This document shows positions 25,472 to 33,877 of a stretch of DNA of 64,000 nucleotides, piece by piece. Made by a program: the position numbers and the translations under genes. How positions within the stretch are numbered: position 1 is the first letter of the stretch; the number at the start of each line of letters is the position of its first letter. The stretch covers positions 4,526,001 to 4,590,000 of the forward strand of contig AP026073.1 in the NCBI GenBank assembly GCA_024349765.1, given 5' to 3'. A model generated the notes under the pieces. The model had not been told where the DNA came from, searched no databases, and saw only the letters and a program-made list of their open reading frames with translations. The DNA comes from Streptomyces nigrescens (GTDB taxonomy: Bacteria; Actinomycetota; Actinomycetes; Streptomycetales; Streptomycetaceae).

Positions 25472-25855
25472 ATGGCTTCAGACGAGGGGACCACCCGTAT
25501 CGACAGCTGGATCTGGTCCGTACGGCTCACCAAGACCCGTTCGCTGGCCGCGGCGGCCTGCCGGGCGGGGCACGTACGGGTCAACGGCGAGCGGGTGAAG
25601 CCGGCGCACGCCGTGCGCAGCGGTGACGAGGTGCGGCTGCGGCACGCCGGCCGGGAGCGGATCGTGGTGGTCTCGCGGCTGGTGCGCAAGCGGGTGGGCG
25701 CGGCCGTCGCCGCGGAGTGCTTCGTCGACAACAGCCCGCCGCCCCCGCCCCGCGAGGAGGTCCCGCTGATGGGCATCCGGGACCGCGGCACCGGGCGCCC
25801 CACCAAGCGGGACCGCCGGGAGATCGACCAGCTGCGGGGCCGCGGCATCGACTGA
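25472..25855 (+). CDS. S4-domain RNA-binding protein (HslR/Hsp15 type)
   Basis: A 127-residue protein with an S4 RNA-binding domain: RIDSWIWSVRLTKTRSLAAA, then AGHVRVNGERVKPAHAVRSG. It resembles heat-shock protein Hsp15, which binds stalled 50S subunits carrying nascent chains. The C-terminal part has a Pro run followed by a basic helix (PTKRDRREIDQLRGRG), as usual in actinobacteria. TAGAGT at 25459-25464 resembles a -10 box only 7 bp before the ATG, so the transcript may be leaderless. Confidence 0.85.
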   Translation: MASDEGTTRIDSWIWSVRLTKTRSLAAAACRAGHVRVNGERVKPAHAVRSGDEVRLRHAGRERIVVVSRLVRKRVGAAVAAECFVDNSPPPPPREEVPLMGIRDRGTGRPTKRDRREIDQLRGRGID

Positions 25856-25869
25856 CCCCGCGGGGCTCC

Positions 25870-26310
25870 TCAGGCGTCCGGGAGCGCGTCGAGGTAGACC
25901 CAGGCGCCGTCCTCGCGGACGAAGCGGCTGTGCTCGTACTGGCTGTCGGCATGGCCGTGCAGGGTGTAGTGCGCGCGGAATTCCACCGTGCCCTCGGTGT
26001 GGAAGGCGCTGCCGCCGGTGGTACCGAGGATTTCCAGCCGGGTCCAGCGCTGCGCCGGTTCGAGGTCGAGGGCGGCCGGCCGGGTGGACGGGTGCCAGGT
26101 GCGCAGGAGGTAGCCGGTGTCACCGACGGCGAAGGCGCTGTAGCGCGAGCGCATCAGCCGTTCCGCGGTCGGGGCGGCGGCACTGCCCTGGTGGAAGGGC
26201 GCACAGCAGTCGCCGTAGGTGGCGTCGCGGCCGCAGGGGCAGGGCGCGGCGGGGGTCACGGCGGCGGGGCGGCGCGGCGGGCCGGCCGGCTTCTTCTTGG
26301 ACTTCGGCAC
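25870..26310 (-). CDS. YchJ-family (UPF0225) protein with Cys cluster
   Basis: A 146-residue protein with a SEC-C-like metal-binding start, CPCGRDATYGDCCAPFHQG, followed by an NTF2-like fold: AERLMRSRYSAFAVGDTGYL, RTWHPSTRP and a late QYEHSRFVREDGAWVYLD. The family function is unknown. I use the GTG at 26310 (VPKSKKKPAG) because the longer in-frame form to 26394 adds a Pro/Arg-rich stretch. It converges with the S4 gene, 14 bp between stops. Confidence 0.85.
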   Translation of the reverse strand: MPKSKKKPAGPPRRPAAVTPAAPCPCGRDATYGDCCAPFHQGSAAAPTAERLMRSRYSAFAVGDTGYLLRTWHPSTRPAALDLEPAQRWTRLEILGTTGGSAFHTEGTVEFRAHYTLHGHADSQYEHSRFVREDGAWVYLDALPDA

Positions 26311-26539
26311 CCGACGATTGTGCCGGGTCGGCAGGGGTGCTGGGCGACCCGCCTGAGGTGCGCGGGGGCCCGGCCGGACGGCGGTGACGGACACGCCGGG
26401 GCGACACGCCCTGAAGCTGCGCCCATATAGGGAATTTCAACGACAAATCACCCGTTTGCGGCTTCTTGTGGCTTGATACGACCTGTGAGGCTGGAAGAAC
26501 TCAAGGTGACCGTCCCCACCACCCAGGAGAGAACACCCC

Positions 26540-26734
26540 ATGATTCTGTCCATTTCCGGCGTCGTCCTGCTCGGTGTCATCGTCTTCCTGTTCTTCCGCA
26601 AAGACGGCCTCAAGTTGTCCCACGCGTTGATCTCCGCGCTCTTCGGGTTCTATCTCGCGAGCTCCGCCATCGCGCCGAGCATCAAGGCCGGCGGGGCGAG
26701 CCTGGCGAGCCTCCTCGGAGGGATCAAGCTTTAG
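26540..26734 (+). CDS. Small membrane protein upstream of the FtsK-like gene
   Basis: A 64-residue protein with two hydrophobic segments: MILSISGVVLLGVIVFLFFR and a second around HALISALFGFYLASSAIA, ending in Gly/Ala/Ser-rich GGASLASLLGG. An AGGAGAG site precedes the start. Similar small proteins occur next to FtsK/TraB-like genes in Streptomyces chromosomes and integrated elements, but no function is known to me. It is probably co-transcribed with the next gene. Confidence 0.7.
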   Translation: MILSISGVVLLGVIVFLFFRKDGLKLSHALISALFGFYLASSAIAPSIKAGGASLASLLGGIKL

Positions 26735-26880
26735 GCGGCCTCCTCCGAGGGCCGCTCCCCCGTGGGCTCCCTCCCGATCAGCGGCCGGGGTGCGGGCCGG
26801 GGCGACCGCCACGCGCCGCCCGCCCCGGCCCGCCGCCCGACCGAGCTCCCCCGACCACCGCACGAGCACCTGGAGACGAT

Positions 26881-28554
26881 GTGGCCCGGCGTCCTCTGCC
26901 CCGCATCCTGACCGACCGCGTACCGCTCGCCCGTGTGGCGCAGAGCGTGTCGCTCCTGCGCGGGCGCGATGTCGCGCGCAGCGCCGCGGACGGCGCCTCG
27001 GACGTGTTCCACCCGCTGATCACGATCGGCCGGGGGCTGCGCCGGCTGGCGGTGGCCGGCCGGGGACGATGGGCCGAGACGCCCAAGGAGCAGCGCGGAC
27101 CGGCGCTGTTCTTCATCGGCGCGTGCGTGCTGATCGTGGCGCTGGTCCCGTACGGGCCGCTGCTGGCACTGATCGCGACGATGATCGCGGGCGCCTGGGC
27201 GGGACGGGAACGCGTCACGGTGGAGACCGGCCCCAGCGAGGCGGAGACCGAGCGGCTGCGGGCGCTGTACGAGGCACTGGTGCCGTATCTGGCCGTCGAG
27301 GGCGACCCGAGTCCGCTGTACGCGCCCGGCGGCGACTGGACGGGGGCGTTCCCCGAGTACGCCTTCGACGACGATGGGCGGCTGGCGCGGCTCCGGCTGA
27401 AGTACCCGCCGTACTTCACCGACGGTGAGGACCAGTCCCGGGTCCGCATCGAGCAGGTGCTGTACGCCAAGGCCGGCCGCGGCCGGGAGTACCACTTCGC
27501 CTGGGACGAGCTGGCCAACCAGCTGACCGTGACCGCGCTGTCCGCGCTGCCGGCCGACATCGCCGCGCAGCGCTTCGTCACCTCGCCGGGCGAGACGGTG
27601 CTCGGGTTCACCGACGCCGACGCCGTGCGGCGGACACTGCCGGTCGACGGCGACGAGGGGACCCGCGACGCGCCCCCGGTGGTGTGGCGCACCGGCCAGC
27701 GCTCCACGGAGCCGCATCTGCTGGCCATGGGGCCGCCCGGCGCCGGCGTGACGACGCTGCTGCGCTCGATCGCGCTGCAGGCGCTGCAGCACGGCGAGTT
27801 GCTGGTCGTCGACGGCGGCGGCGCCGGCGATTTCGGGTGCCTGGCCGGCCGCCGGGGCGTGCTGGGCGTGGAGAGCGGACTGGCCGGGGCGCTGGCGGCG
27901 CTGGAGTGGGCCGCGCAGGAGACCGAGCGGCGGCTGGTCACCGCGAACCGCGCGCGGCAGGCCGGCCGGCCCGTACCGGAGGACGTCCGGCGGCCGCTGT
28001 GGATCCTGGTGGACCGGCCGTCGGCGCTGACCCACCTCGCGTCCACGGAAGGGCGGGACGATCCCCAGCGGTGGCTGCAGGTGCCGCTGCGGCACGGCCG
28101 GGCGGCCCAGGTGACGGTGGTCGTGGCGGAGCAGTTCGAGAACGCCGAGCTGCTCGGCGAGGCCGTGCGGGCGCACACCAAGGCGCGGGTGGTGCTCGGG
28201 TCCGCCACGGCGGAGGAGGTGCGGGCGGTGCTCGGGGCGCCGCCGCACACCACACCGACGGCGAGCGTGCCGCCGGGGCGCGGCTACGTACGGCTGGGGA
28301 CCGGCGAGGTGCTGCGTCTGCAGGTGCCCGCCACCCCCGACCCGCTCGACGAGGCGACCGGCGAGGCACAGCGACAGGCCGTACTGGCCCTGTTGCCGGA
28401 GCGGGCCGTTCCGGCCGGCGAGGAGACGCCGGGGGACGTGTCGGAGGCCGCCGCCGAGCCGGTGGGGCCGGCGCCCCGGGTGTCGATCGTCAAGGGCGGC
28501 GAGTCCCGTACGGCCCGGGGCGGTTCGGTGGAGGCGCTCCGCGCGGAGGGCTGA
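26881..28554 (+). CDS. Membrane-anchored FtsK/SpoIIIE-like P-loop protein lacking the Walker A lysine
   Basis: A 557-residue protein. After a ~70-residue basic N-terminus come two membrane helices (residues ~74-107, LFFIGACVLIVALV and LLALIATMIAGAW). A middle soluble region follows, then an ATPase-like domain: Walker A LLAMGPPGAGVTTLLRSIAL, Walker B-like LWILVDRPSALTH, and a C-terminal VTVVVAEQFEN strand. The P-loop has Val290 (GTG, 27748-27750) in place of the usual Lys, and the acidic residue after Asp378 is Arg. The layout matches actinobacterial FtsK/SpoIIIE-domain and plasmid-transfer TraB-like proteins, but DNA pumping may be lost. Start at GTG 26881, 6 bp after GGAG. Confidence 0.75.
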   Translation: MARRPLPRILTDRVPLARVAQSVSLLRGRDVARSAADGASDVFHPLITIGRGLRRLAVAGRGRWAETPKEQRGPALFFIGACVLIVALVPYGPLLALIATMIAGAWAGRERVTVETGPSEAETERLRALYEALVPYLAVEGDPSPLYAPGGDWTGAFPEYAFDDDGRLARLRLKYPPYFTDGEDQSRVRIEQVLYAKAGRGREYHFAWDELANQLTVTALSALPADIAAQRFVTSPGETVLGFTDADAVRRTLPVDGDEGTRDAPPVVWRTGQRSTEPHLLAMGPPGAGVTTLLRSIALQALQHGELLVVDGGGAGDFGCLAGRRGVLGVESGLAGALAALEWAAQETERRLVTANRARQAGRPVPEDVRRPLWILVDRPSALTHLASTEGRDDPQRWLQVPLRHGRAAQVTVVVAEQFENAELLGEAVRAHTKARVVLGSATAEEVRAVLGAPPHTTPTASVPPGRGYVRLGTGEVLRLQVPATPDPLDEATGEAQRQAVLALLPERAVPAGEETPGDVSEAAAEPVGPAPRVSIVKGGESRTARGGSVEALRAEG

Positions 28555-28585
28555 GCGCCTGCCGCGACCAGCGGTTGACGATCCG

Positions 28586-30091
28586 TCAGGCGACGAACGA
28601 GTGCCGTGGTTCGGTGTCCACCGGCGCGCCCGTGGCGACCAGTCGCGCGGCGCCGGCCAGCCGGACCGCGGCCTCGTCGGCGACCGCCCCGCTGACCGTG
28701 AACGGCAGCCGCACGAAGCCCTCGAAGGCACCGTCCACACCGAACCGCGGGCCGGAGGGCACCCGTACGCCCAGCCGCTCCCCCGCCTCGGCGATCCGCG
28801 AGCCGGACAGACCGCCGGTGCGCACCCAGAGCGTGAGGCCGCCGTGCGGCACGCTGAACTCCCAGTCCGGGAGGTGGCGGCGGAGCGCGGCGACGATGGC
28901 GTCGCGGTTCTCGCGGGCCTGGTCGCGCCGGATGCCGACGGCCTGCTCCCAGCCGTCGCCCGTCAGCAGCGAGGCGATGGCGAGCTGTTCGAGGACCGGT
29001 GAACCGAGGTCGGAGTAGGCGCGGGCGGCGACCAGGCTGCGGATGATGTCGGGTGCGGCGCGCACCCAGCCGATCCGCATCCCGGCCCAGAACGCCTTGC
29101 TCGCCGATCCGACGGTGATCACCGCGCTGCCGGCCGGGTCGAACGAGCAGACCTGCGGGGGGACTTCGGTGTCCGCATCGAGCCGGAGCTCGGTCATGGT
29201 CTCGTCGACGACGAGCAGGGTGCCGGCGGAGCGTGCGGCGTCGACGAGGCGGCGGCGCTGGTCCTCGGTGGCGAGGGTGCCGGTGGGGTTGTGGTAGTCG
29301 GCGACGACGTACGCCATGCGCGGCGCGGCATCGCGCATCACCTGGCGCCAGACCGGGATGTCCCAGCCGGCCAGCCGCTCCCCGAGGGCGACCGGGACCA
29401 GCCGGGCGCCGGCGTCCCGCATCAGCTGGAGGATGTTGGCGTAGGAGGGCGAGTCGACGGCCACCCGCTCGCCGGGGCTCGTACAGAGCCGGCAGATGGC
29501 GGCGACCGCGCCCATCGCGCCCGTGGTCACCATGATCTGTTCGGGCATGGTGGGGATGCCGCGGGCGGTGTAGCGGTCGGCCAGGGCCTGGCGCAGGACG
29601 GGCAGGCCGGCCGGGTAGTCGCCGTGGGTGTGGGCGTAGAGCGGGAGGTCGGTCATCGCGGCCTGGACGGCGCGGGTGAGCCAGGGCTCGGGGGCCGGGA
29701 GGGCGGCGCAGCCGAGGTCGATCATGGAGCCGGCGGCCTCGGGGGGCAGTGGCTCCAGGCCGCGGGTGGGCAGCGGATTGCCGGCGGGGACGGCGGTCCA
29801 GCTGCCGGAGCCGCGCCGGGACTCCAGGAACCCCTCGGCGCGCAGCGCTTCGTAGGCGGCGGCGACGGTGGTGCGGCTGACGCCGAAGGCGGCGGCCAGT
29901 TCGCGTTCGGCGGGGAGCCGGGCGGCGACCGGTATCCGGCCTTCGAGCACGAGGAGGCGGATGCCGTCGGCGAGGCCGCGGTAGGCGGGCAACCGGCGTC
30001 CGCCGCCCGCCAGTTGGACCTCGCGGGAGTCCTGCGACCGGAGCAGCCGGGCGAGTTGGGGCGCGCCGACGGCTGAAGTCCACTGGGCCAT
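28586..30091 (-). CDS. MocR-type regulator (GntR HTH plus aminotransferase-like domain)
   Basis: A 501-residue MocR/PdxR-class regulator. The N-terminal GntR winged helix reads ARLPAERELAAAFGVSRTTV, then AAAYEALRAEGFLESRRGSG. The C-terminal fold-type-I aminotransferase domain has VVADYHNPTG, VVDETMTELRLD and the PLP-binding SASKAFWAGMRIGWVR. Such proteins bind pyridoxal phosphate and control vitamin B6 or amine-related genes, often the divergent neighbour. The neighbour here is a YczE-type membrane protein, the same pairing as ycxD-yczE in Bacillus. Start at ATG 30091; an in-frame start 24 bases upstream is possible. Confidence 0.88.
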   Translation of the reverse strand: MAQWTSAVGAPQLARLLRSQDSREVQLAGGGRRLPAYRGLADGIRLLVLEGRIPVAARLPAERELAAAFGVSRTTVAAAYEALRAEGFLESRRGSGSWTAVPAGNPLPTRGLEPLPPEAAGSMIDLGCAALPAPEPWLTRAVQAAMTDLPLYAHTHGDYPAGLPVLRQALADRYTARGIPTMPEQIMVTTGAMGAVAAICRLCTSPGERVAVDSPSYANILQLMRDAGARLVPVALGERLAGWDIPVWRQVMRDAAPRMAYVVADYHNPTGTLATEDQRRRLVDAARSAGTLLVVDETMTELRLDADTEVPPQVCSFDPAGSAVITVGSASKAFWAGMRIGWVRAAPDIIRSLVAARAYSDLGSPVLEQLAIASLLTGDGWEQAVGIRRDQARENRDAIVAALRRHLPDWEFSVPHGGLTLWVRTGGLSGSRIAEAGERLGVRVPSGPRFGVDGAFEGFVRLPFTVSGAVADEAAVRLAGAARLVATGAPVDTEPRHSFVA

Positions 30092-30192
30092 GAAGATCAG
30101 TCCACCTTCCCGCAATTGGCTCTACTTCGCGAGCCCGGACATGCCACATGGTGTCATGCCTCGGTCCAATCCTGCCATGAGGGGGAATTTTC

Positions 30193-30879
30193 GTGTCCAT
30201 GACGAGTACATCCGGCCCGCCGCGCGGAGTGCTGGCACGCCGGCTGGTCCAGCTCTACACGGGGCTGGTGCTGTACGGCGTGAGCATGGGGCTGATGCTC
30301 CGCGCCGGTCTGGGACTGGAGCCCTGGAGCGTACTGAACCAGGGCATATCCCGGCATACGGGGCTGTCGATCGGCACCGTCACCGTCGCCTCCGGCGCGC
30401 TGATCCTGCTGCTGTGGATCCCGCTGCGCCAGCGCCCCGGCCTGGGCACGGTGTCGAACGTGGTGATCCTCGGGGTCGTGATGGACCTGACCCTCACCTG
30501 GGTCCCGGAACTGTCCTCCCTCGGCGTCCGCATCCCGCTGCTCGCCTTCGCCGTCGTCCTCAACGGCGCGGCGACCGGCCTCTACCTCTCCGCCCGCTTC
30601 GGCCCCGGCCCGCGCGACGGTCTGATGACCGGGCTGCACCTGCGGACGGGCCGCCCGGTGCGGCTGGTGCGGACCTGCATCGAGGTGACGGTGCTGGCGG
30701 CCGGCTTCCTGCTCGGCGGCTCGATCGGCGTCGGCACGGTGGTCTACGCCCTGGCCATCGGCCCGCTGGCGCAGTTCTTCCTGCGCCGCTTCGCGATCGC
30801 CGGCCTGCCCCCGGCGCCGTCCCGGGTGGTGGCCCGCGCCACCGGGACGTCACCTTCGCGCGCGATACTGCGGGAGTGA
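30193..30879 (+). CDS. YczE-like membrane protein, divergent from the MocR regulator
   Basis: A 228-residue membrane protein with five predicted helices. It begins after a short polar start with LVQLYTGLVLYGVSMGLMLR and the block AGLGLEPWSVLNQGIS, and contains ARFGPGPRDGLMTGL, which is typical of the YitT/YczE group. Its transport substrate is unknown. A GAGGGGG site precedes the GTG at 30193; an ATG two codons later is an alternative. The 101-bp gap to the MocR gene contains CAATTGG and CCAAT half-sites that could be regulator sites. The stop overlaps the GTG of the GDPD gene. Confidence 0.8.
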   Translation: MSMTSTSGPPRGVLARRLVQLYTGLVLYGVSMGLMLRAGLGLEPWSVLNQGISRHTGLSIGTVTVASGALILLLWIPLRQRPGLGTVSNVVILGVVMDLTLTWVPELSSLGVRIPLLAFAVVLNGAATGLYLSARFGPGPRDGLMTGLHLRTGRPVRLVRTCIEVTVLAAGFLLGGSIGVGTVVYALAIGPLAQFFLRRFAIAGLPPAPSRVVARATGTSPSRAILRE

Positions 30880-31676
30880 CCCCCGCGATACGCCTCCGCC
30901 ACGCCTACCTGGACCACCCCGCACCGCTCCCCTTCGCCCACCGGGGCGGGGCCGCGGACGGCCTGGAGAACACCGCCGCCGCCTTCCGGCGCGCGGTCGG
31001 CCTCGGCTACCGCTATCTGGAGACCGATGTGCACACCACGTCGGACGGCAAGCTGGTGGCCTTCCACGACCCGACCCTGGACCGGGTCACCGACAGCCGC
31101 GGCGCCATCGCGGAGCTCCCCTGGCGGGCCGTGCGCCGGGCCCGGGTCGGCGGCCGCGAGCCGCTCCCGCTCTTCGAGGAACTGCTGGAGGAGTTCCCCG
31201 AGGCGCGCTGGAACGTCGACCTCAAGGCGGAGTCCGCGCTGGAGCCGCTGCTGGACCTGCTGCGCCGTACGCACGCCTGGGACCGGGTGTGCGTGGGCTC
31301 GTTCTCGGAAGCCCGGGTGGCCCGGGCGCAGTGGCTGGCCGGCGGCCGGATGGCCAGCTCGCTCGGCACCCGCGGCGTGGCCGGCCTGCGGATGCGCTCG
31401 TACGGGCGCGGGGCGCTGCCGCTGGACCGGCTGCTGGGCGCGGCGGTGCGGCGCAGCGCGGTCTGCGTCCAGGTCCCCGAGCGGCACACCGGCATCCCGG
31501 TCGTCGACGCGCTCTTCCTGCGCGCCGCGCACGCCCTGGGCATGCAGGTCCACGTCTGGACGGTCAACGACGCGGATCGCATGAAGGCCCTGCTCGACCT
31601 GGGCGTGGATGGCATCATGACCGACCAGATAGAGACGCTGCGGACGGTGCTGACCGAGCGGGGGAGCTGGGTCTGA
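30876..31676 (+). CDS. Glycerophosphodiester phosphodiesterase (GDPD)
   Basis: A 266-residue GDPD-family enzyme that splits glycerophosphodiesters to glycerol 3-phosphate and alcohol. The catalytic pattern is intact: FAHRGGAADGLENTAAAF (active His), YLETDVHTTSDG (metal-binding Glu and Asp), then FHDPTLDRVTD with the second His. The late MQVHVWTVND and GVDGIMTDQ are also standard. No signal peptide is present. It starts with GTG at 30876, overlapping the stop of the YczE-like gene, so the two are translationally coupled. Confidence 0.92.
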   Translation: MTPAIRLRHAYLDHPAPLPFAHRGGAADGLENTAAAFRRAVGLGYRYLETDVHTTSDGKLVAFHDPTLDRVTDSRGAIAELPWRAVRRARVGGREPLPLFEELLEEFPEARWNVDLKAESALEPLLDLLRRTHAWDRVCVGSFSEARVARAQWLAGGRMASSLGTRGVAGLRMRSYGRGALPLDRLLGAAVRRSAVCVQVPERHTGIPVVDALFLRAAHALGMQVHVWTVNDADRMKALLDLGVDGIMTDQIETLRTVLTERGSWV

Positions 31677-31725
31677 CGCCCCCGGACCGTCCGCGGCGAA
31701 CGGGGTCGGGACGACGGGGGTGGGC

Positions 31726-33117
31726 GTGCAGAGCACAGAGGCCGTGGCGGGGGCCGTCGACGAGACGGCCGCCCGCCGCCGCGAGCAACGCGGCTGGTAC
31801 TGGTACGACTGGGCGAACAGCGTCTACTCGACGAGCGTGCTCACGGTCTTCCTGGGCCCGTACCTGACCTCGGTGGCCAAGGCCGCGGCCGACCCGCACG
31901 GCTTCGTGCACCCGCTGGGCATCCCGGTGCGCGCCGGCTCCTTCTACGCGTACACGGTGTCGGTGTCGCTCCTGCTGTCCGTAGTGGTCATGCCGCTGGC
32001 CGGGGCGCTGGCCGACCGGACCGGCCGCAAGAAGCCGCTGCTGGGCGCCTGCGCGTACACCGGCGCCGCGGCGACGACCGGGATGTTCTTCCTGGGCGGT
32101 GACCGCTATCTGCTGGGCGGGGCGCTGCTGGTCGTCGCGAACGTCGGCTTCGTGGTGTCGTCGATGCTGTACAACTCCTTCCTGCCGCAGATCGCGACGC
32201 CCGACGAACGGGACGCGGTGTCCTCGCGGGGCTGGGCGTTCGGCTACGCCTCCGGGGCACTGGTGCTCGTCGCCGACCTCGTTCTCTACGGGGCGCACGA
32301 CTCCTTCGGCGTCTCCGAGGGCACCGCGGTGCGCATCTGCCTGGCGTCGGCCGGGCTGTGGTGGGGCGCGTTCTCGCTGATCCCGCTGCGGCGACTGCGC
32401 GACCGGCGGGCGGCGGCCCCCGACTCCGGCTCCGGCACCGGGCCCGGCCGCGCGGAGACGGGCGGCGGCCCGCTCGGGCAGGGCTGGCGCCAGCTGCGGG
32501 AAACGCTGCGCGACATGCGCCGCCACCCGCTCACGCTGTCGTTCCTGCTGGCCTATCTCGTCTACAACGACGGCGTGCAGACGGTGATCACCCAGGCGTC
32601 GGTCTACGGCTCCGAGGAGCTCGGGCTGGACCAGACGACACTGATCATGGCGGTCCTCCTGGTGCAGGTGCTGGCCGCGGCGGGCGCCCTGCTGATGGGC
32701 CGGCTGGCCAGGCGTCACGGCGCCCGGCGGACGATCCTGGCCTCGCTGGCGGCCTGGACGCTGACGGTCACGGCCGGCTGCTTCCTGCCCGCGCGGGCGC
32801 CGGTGTGGTTCTTCGCGCTGGCCGCCGGCATCGGGCTGGTCCTGGGCGGCAGCCAGGCGCTGTCCCGGTCGCTGTTCTCGCATCTGGTCCCGCGCGGCAA
32901 GGAGGCGGAGTACTTTTCCGCGTACGAGATGAGTGACCGCGGGGTGAGCTGGCTGGGGCCGCTGGTGTTCGGGGTGGCCTACCAGCTGTCGGGCAGCTAC
33001 CGGGCCGCGATCGTGTCCCTGGCGGCCTTCTTCGTGATCGGGTTCGTCCTGCTGGCGAGGGTGCCGGTGGGACGGGCGATCGCGGCGGCCGGGAACCCGG
33101 TACCTGACCGGATTTAG
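31726..33117 (+). CDS. MFS transporter of the UMF1/Atg22-like family
   Basis: A ~463-residue transporter with 12 predicted helices. The N-terminal WYWYDWANSVYSTSVLTVFL is the hallmark of the Atg22-like (vacuole effluxer) family, as is LVVANVGFVVSSMLYNSFLP. GKEAEYFSAYEMSDRGVSWL near the end is also typical. Yeast Atg22 exports amino acids from the vacuole; bacterial substrates are not known. The likely start is GTG 31726; another in-frame GTG is at 31720. It lies 49 bp after the GDPD gene and probably ends that operon. Confidence 0.85.
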   Translation: MQSTEAVAGAVDETAARRREQRGWYWYDWANSVYSTSVLTVFLGPYLTSVAKAAADPHGFVHPLGIPVRAGSFYAYTVSVSLLLSVVVMPLAGALADRTGRKKPLLGACAYTGAAATTGMFFLGGDRYLLGGALLVVANVGFVVSSMLYNSFLPQIATPDERDAVSSRGWAFGYASGALVLVADLVLYGAHDSFGVSEGTAVRICLASAGLWWGAFSLIPLRRLRDRRAAAPDSGSGTGPGRAETGGGPLGQGWRQLRETLRDMRRHPLTLSFLLAYLVYNDGVQTVITQASVYGSEELGLDQTTLIMAVLLVQVLAAAGALLMGRLARRHGARRTILASLAAWTLTVTAGCFLPARAPVWFFALAAGIGLVLGGSQALSRSLFSHLVPRGKEAEYFSAYEMSDRGVSWLGPLVFGVAYQLSGSYRAAIVSLAAFFVIGFVLLARVPVGRAIAAAGNPVPDRI

Positions 33118-33288
33118 CCCCGGGGCGCGCGGGCCGGTAGTATACGCCTTTGGCTCACCAGGCGGACCGTTACTGCGCGCTCAAGCATGGAAGGCGCTGG
33201 GTGACATCTGCTGCCAGATGTGACAAACCGGGCGCCGGTGGGTACAACAAGGGGCGGCACGACGGGCGACGCACATGTCCCGATTACG

Positions 33289-33314
33289 GGAATCTTCACC
33301 GCCGACCGGACGTT
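33289..33314 (+). promoter_or_regulatory. SigR-type promoter of rbpA
   Basis: GGAAT (33289-33293, in context GGGAAT) and GTT (33312-33314) are separated by exactly 18 bp, the consensus for the disulfide-stress sigma factor SigR. It lies 62 bp before the rbpA start; rbpA is a known SigR target in S. coelicolor. Confidence 0.8.
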
Positions 33315-33375
33315 GACCGGATGACGACGACAGCGACACCTGTCCTGTGGGCGACAAGCCCGGGAGGCACGATTC

Positions 33376-33753
33376 ATGAGTGAGCGAGCTCTCCGCGGCA
33401 CGCGCCTCGTGGTGACCAGCTACGAGACCGACCGCGGCATCGACCTGGCCCCGCGCCAGGCGGTGGAGTACGCATGCCAGAACGGACATCGATTCGAGAT
33501 GCCGTTCTCGGTCGAGGCCGAGATTCCGCCGGAGTGGGAGTGCAAGGTGTGCGGTGCGCCCTCGCTCCTGGTGGATGGCGACGGCCCTGAGGAGAAGAAG
33601 GGTAAGCCCGCGCGTACGCACTGGGACATGCTCATGGAGCGGCGCACCCGCGAGGAGTTGGAGGAGGTGCTGGCCGAACGGCTGGCGGTCCTTCGCTCCG
33701 GCACCATGAACATCGCCGTGCATCCGCGCGACAGCAACCGCAAGTCCGCCTGA
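33376..33753 (+). CDS. rbpA: RNA polymerase-binding protein RbpA
   Basis: A 125-residue RbpA. The start SERALRGTRLVVTSYETDRG, the zinc-type cluster (Cys34, His38, Cys56, Cys59 in ACQNGH and CKVCG) and the sigma-interacting C-terminal region RTHWDMLMERRTREELEEVL are all present. RbpA binds the principal sigma factors of actinobacteria and stabilises the open promoter complex. A SigR promoter lies upstream, so levels should rise in thiol stress. A very strong terminator follows and separates it from the converging fxsA gene. The neighbourhood (rbpA, fxsA, ppm, lnt) is conserved in Streptomyces. Confidence 0.97.
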   Translation: MSERALRGTRLVVTSYETDRGIDLAPRQAVEYACQNGHRFEMPFSVEAEIPPEWECKVCGAPSLLVDGDGPEEKKGKPARTHWDMLMERRTREELEEVLAERLAVLRSGTMNIAVHPRDSNRKSA

Positions 33754-33784
33754 CGGCACGACCTGCGGCGCAACACCAGCGCGT

Positions 33785-33826
33785 AAGGGCCGGGGCCACT
33801 GCACCTGTGCAGTGGCCCCGGCCCTT
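33785..33826. terminator. Very strong bidirectional terminator between rbpA and fxsA
   Basis: A 20-bp perfect stem (33785-33804 with 33807-33826) has only a 2-nt loop as drawn. AA on the left and TT on the right flank the GC-rich stem, so it can stop transcription from both sides. Confidence 0.9.
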
Positions 33827-33877
33827 GCCGTGTCCGGCGTGCGGCTGCCGCGTGTCCGGCGTGCGCCGCTCGGCCCC

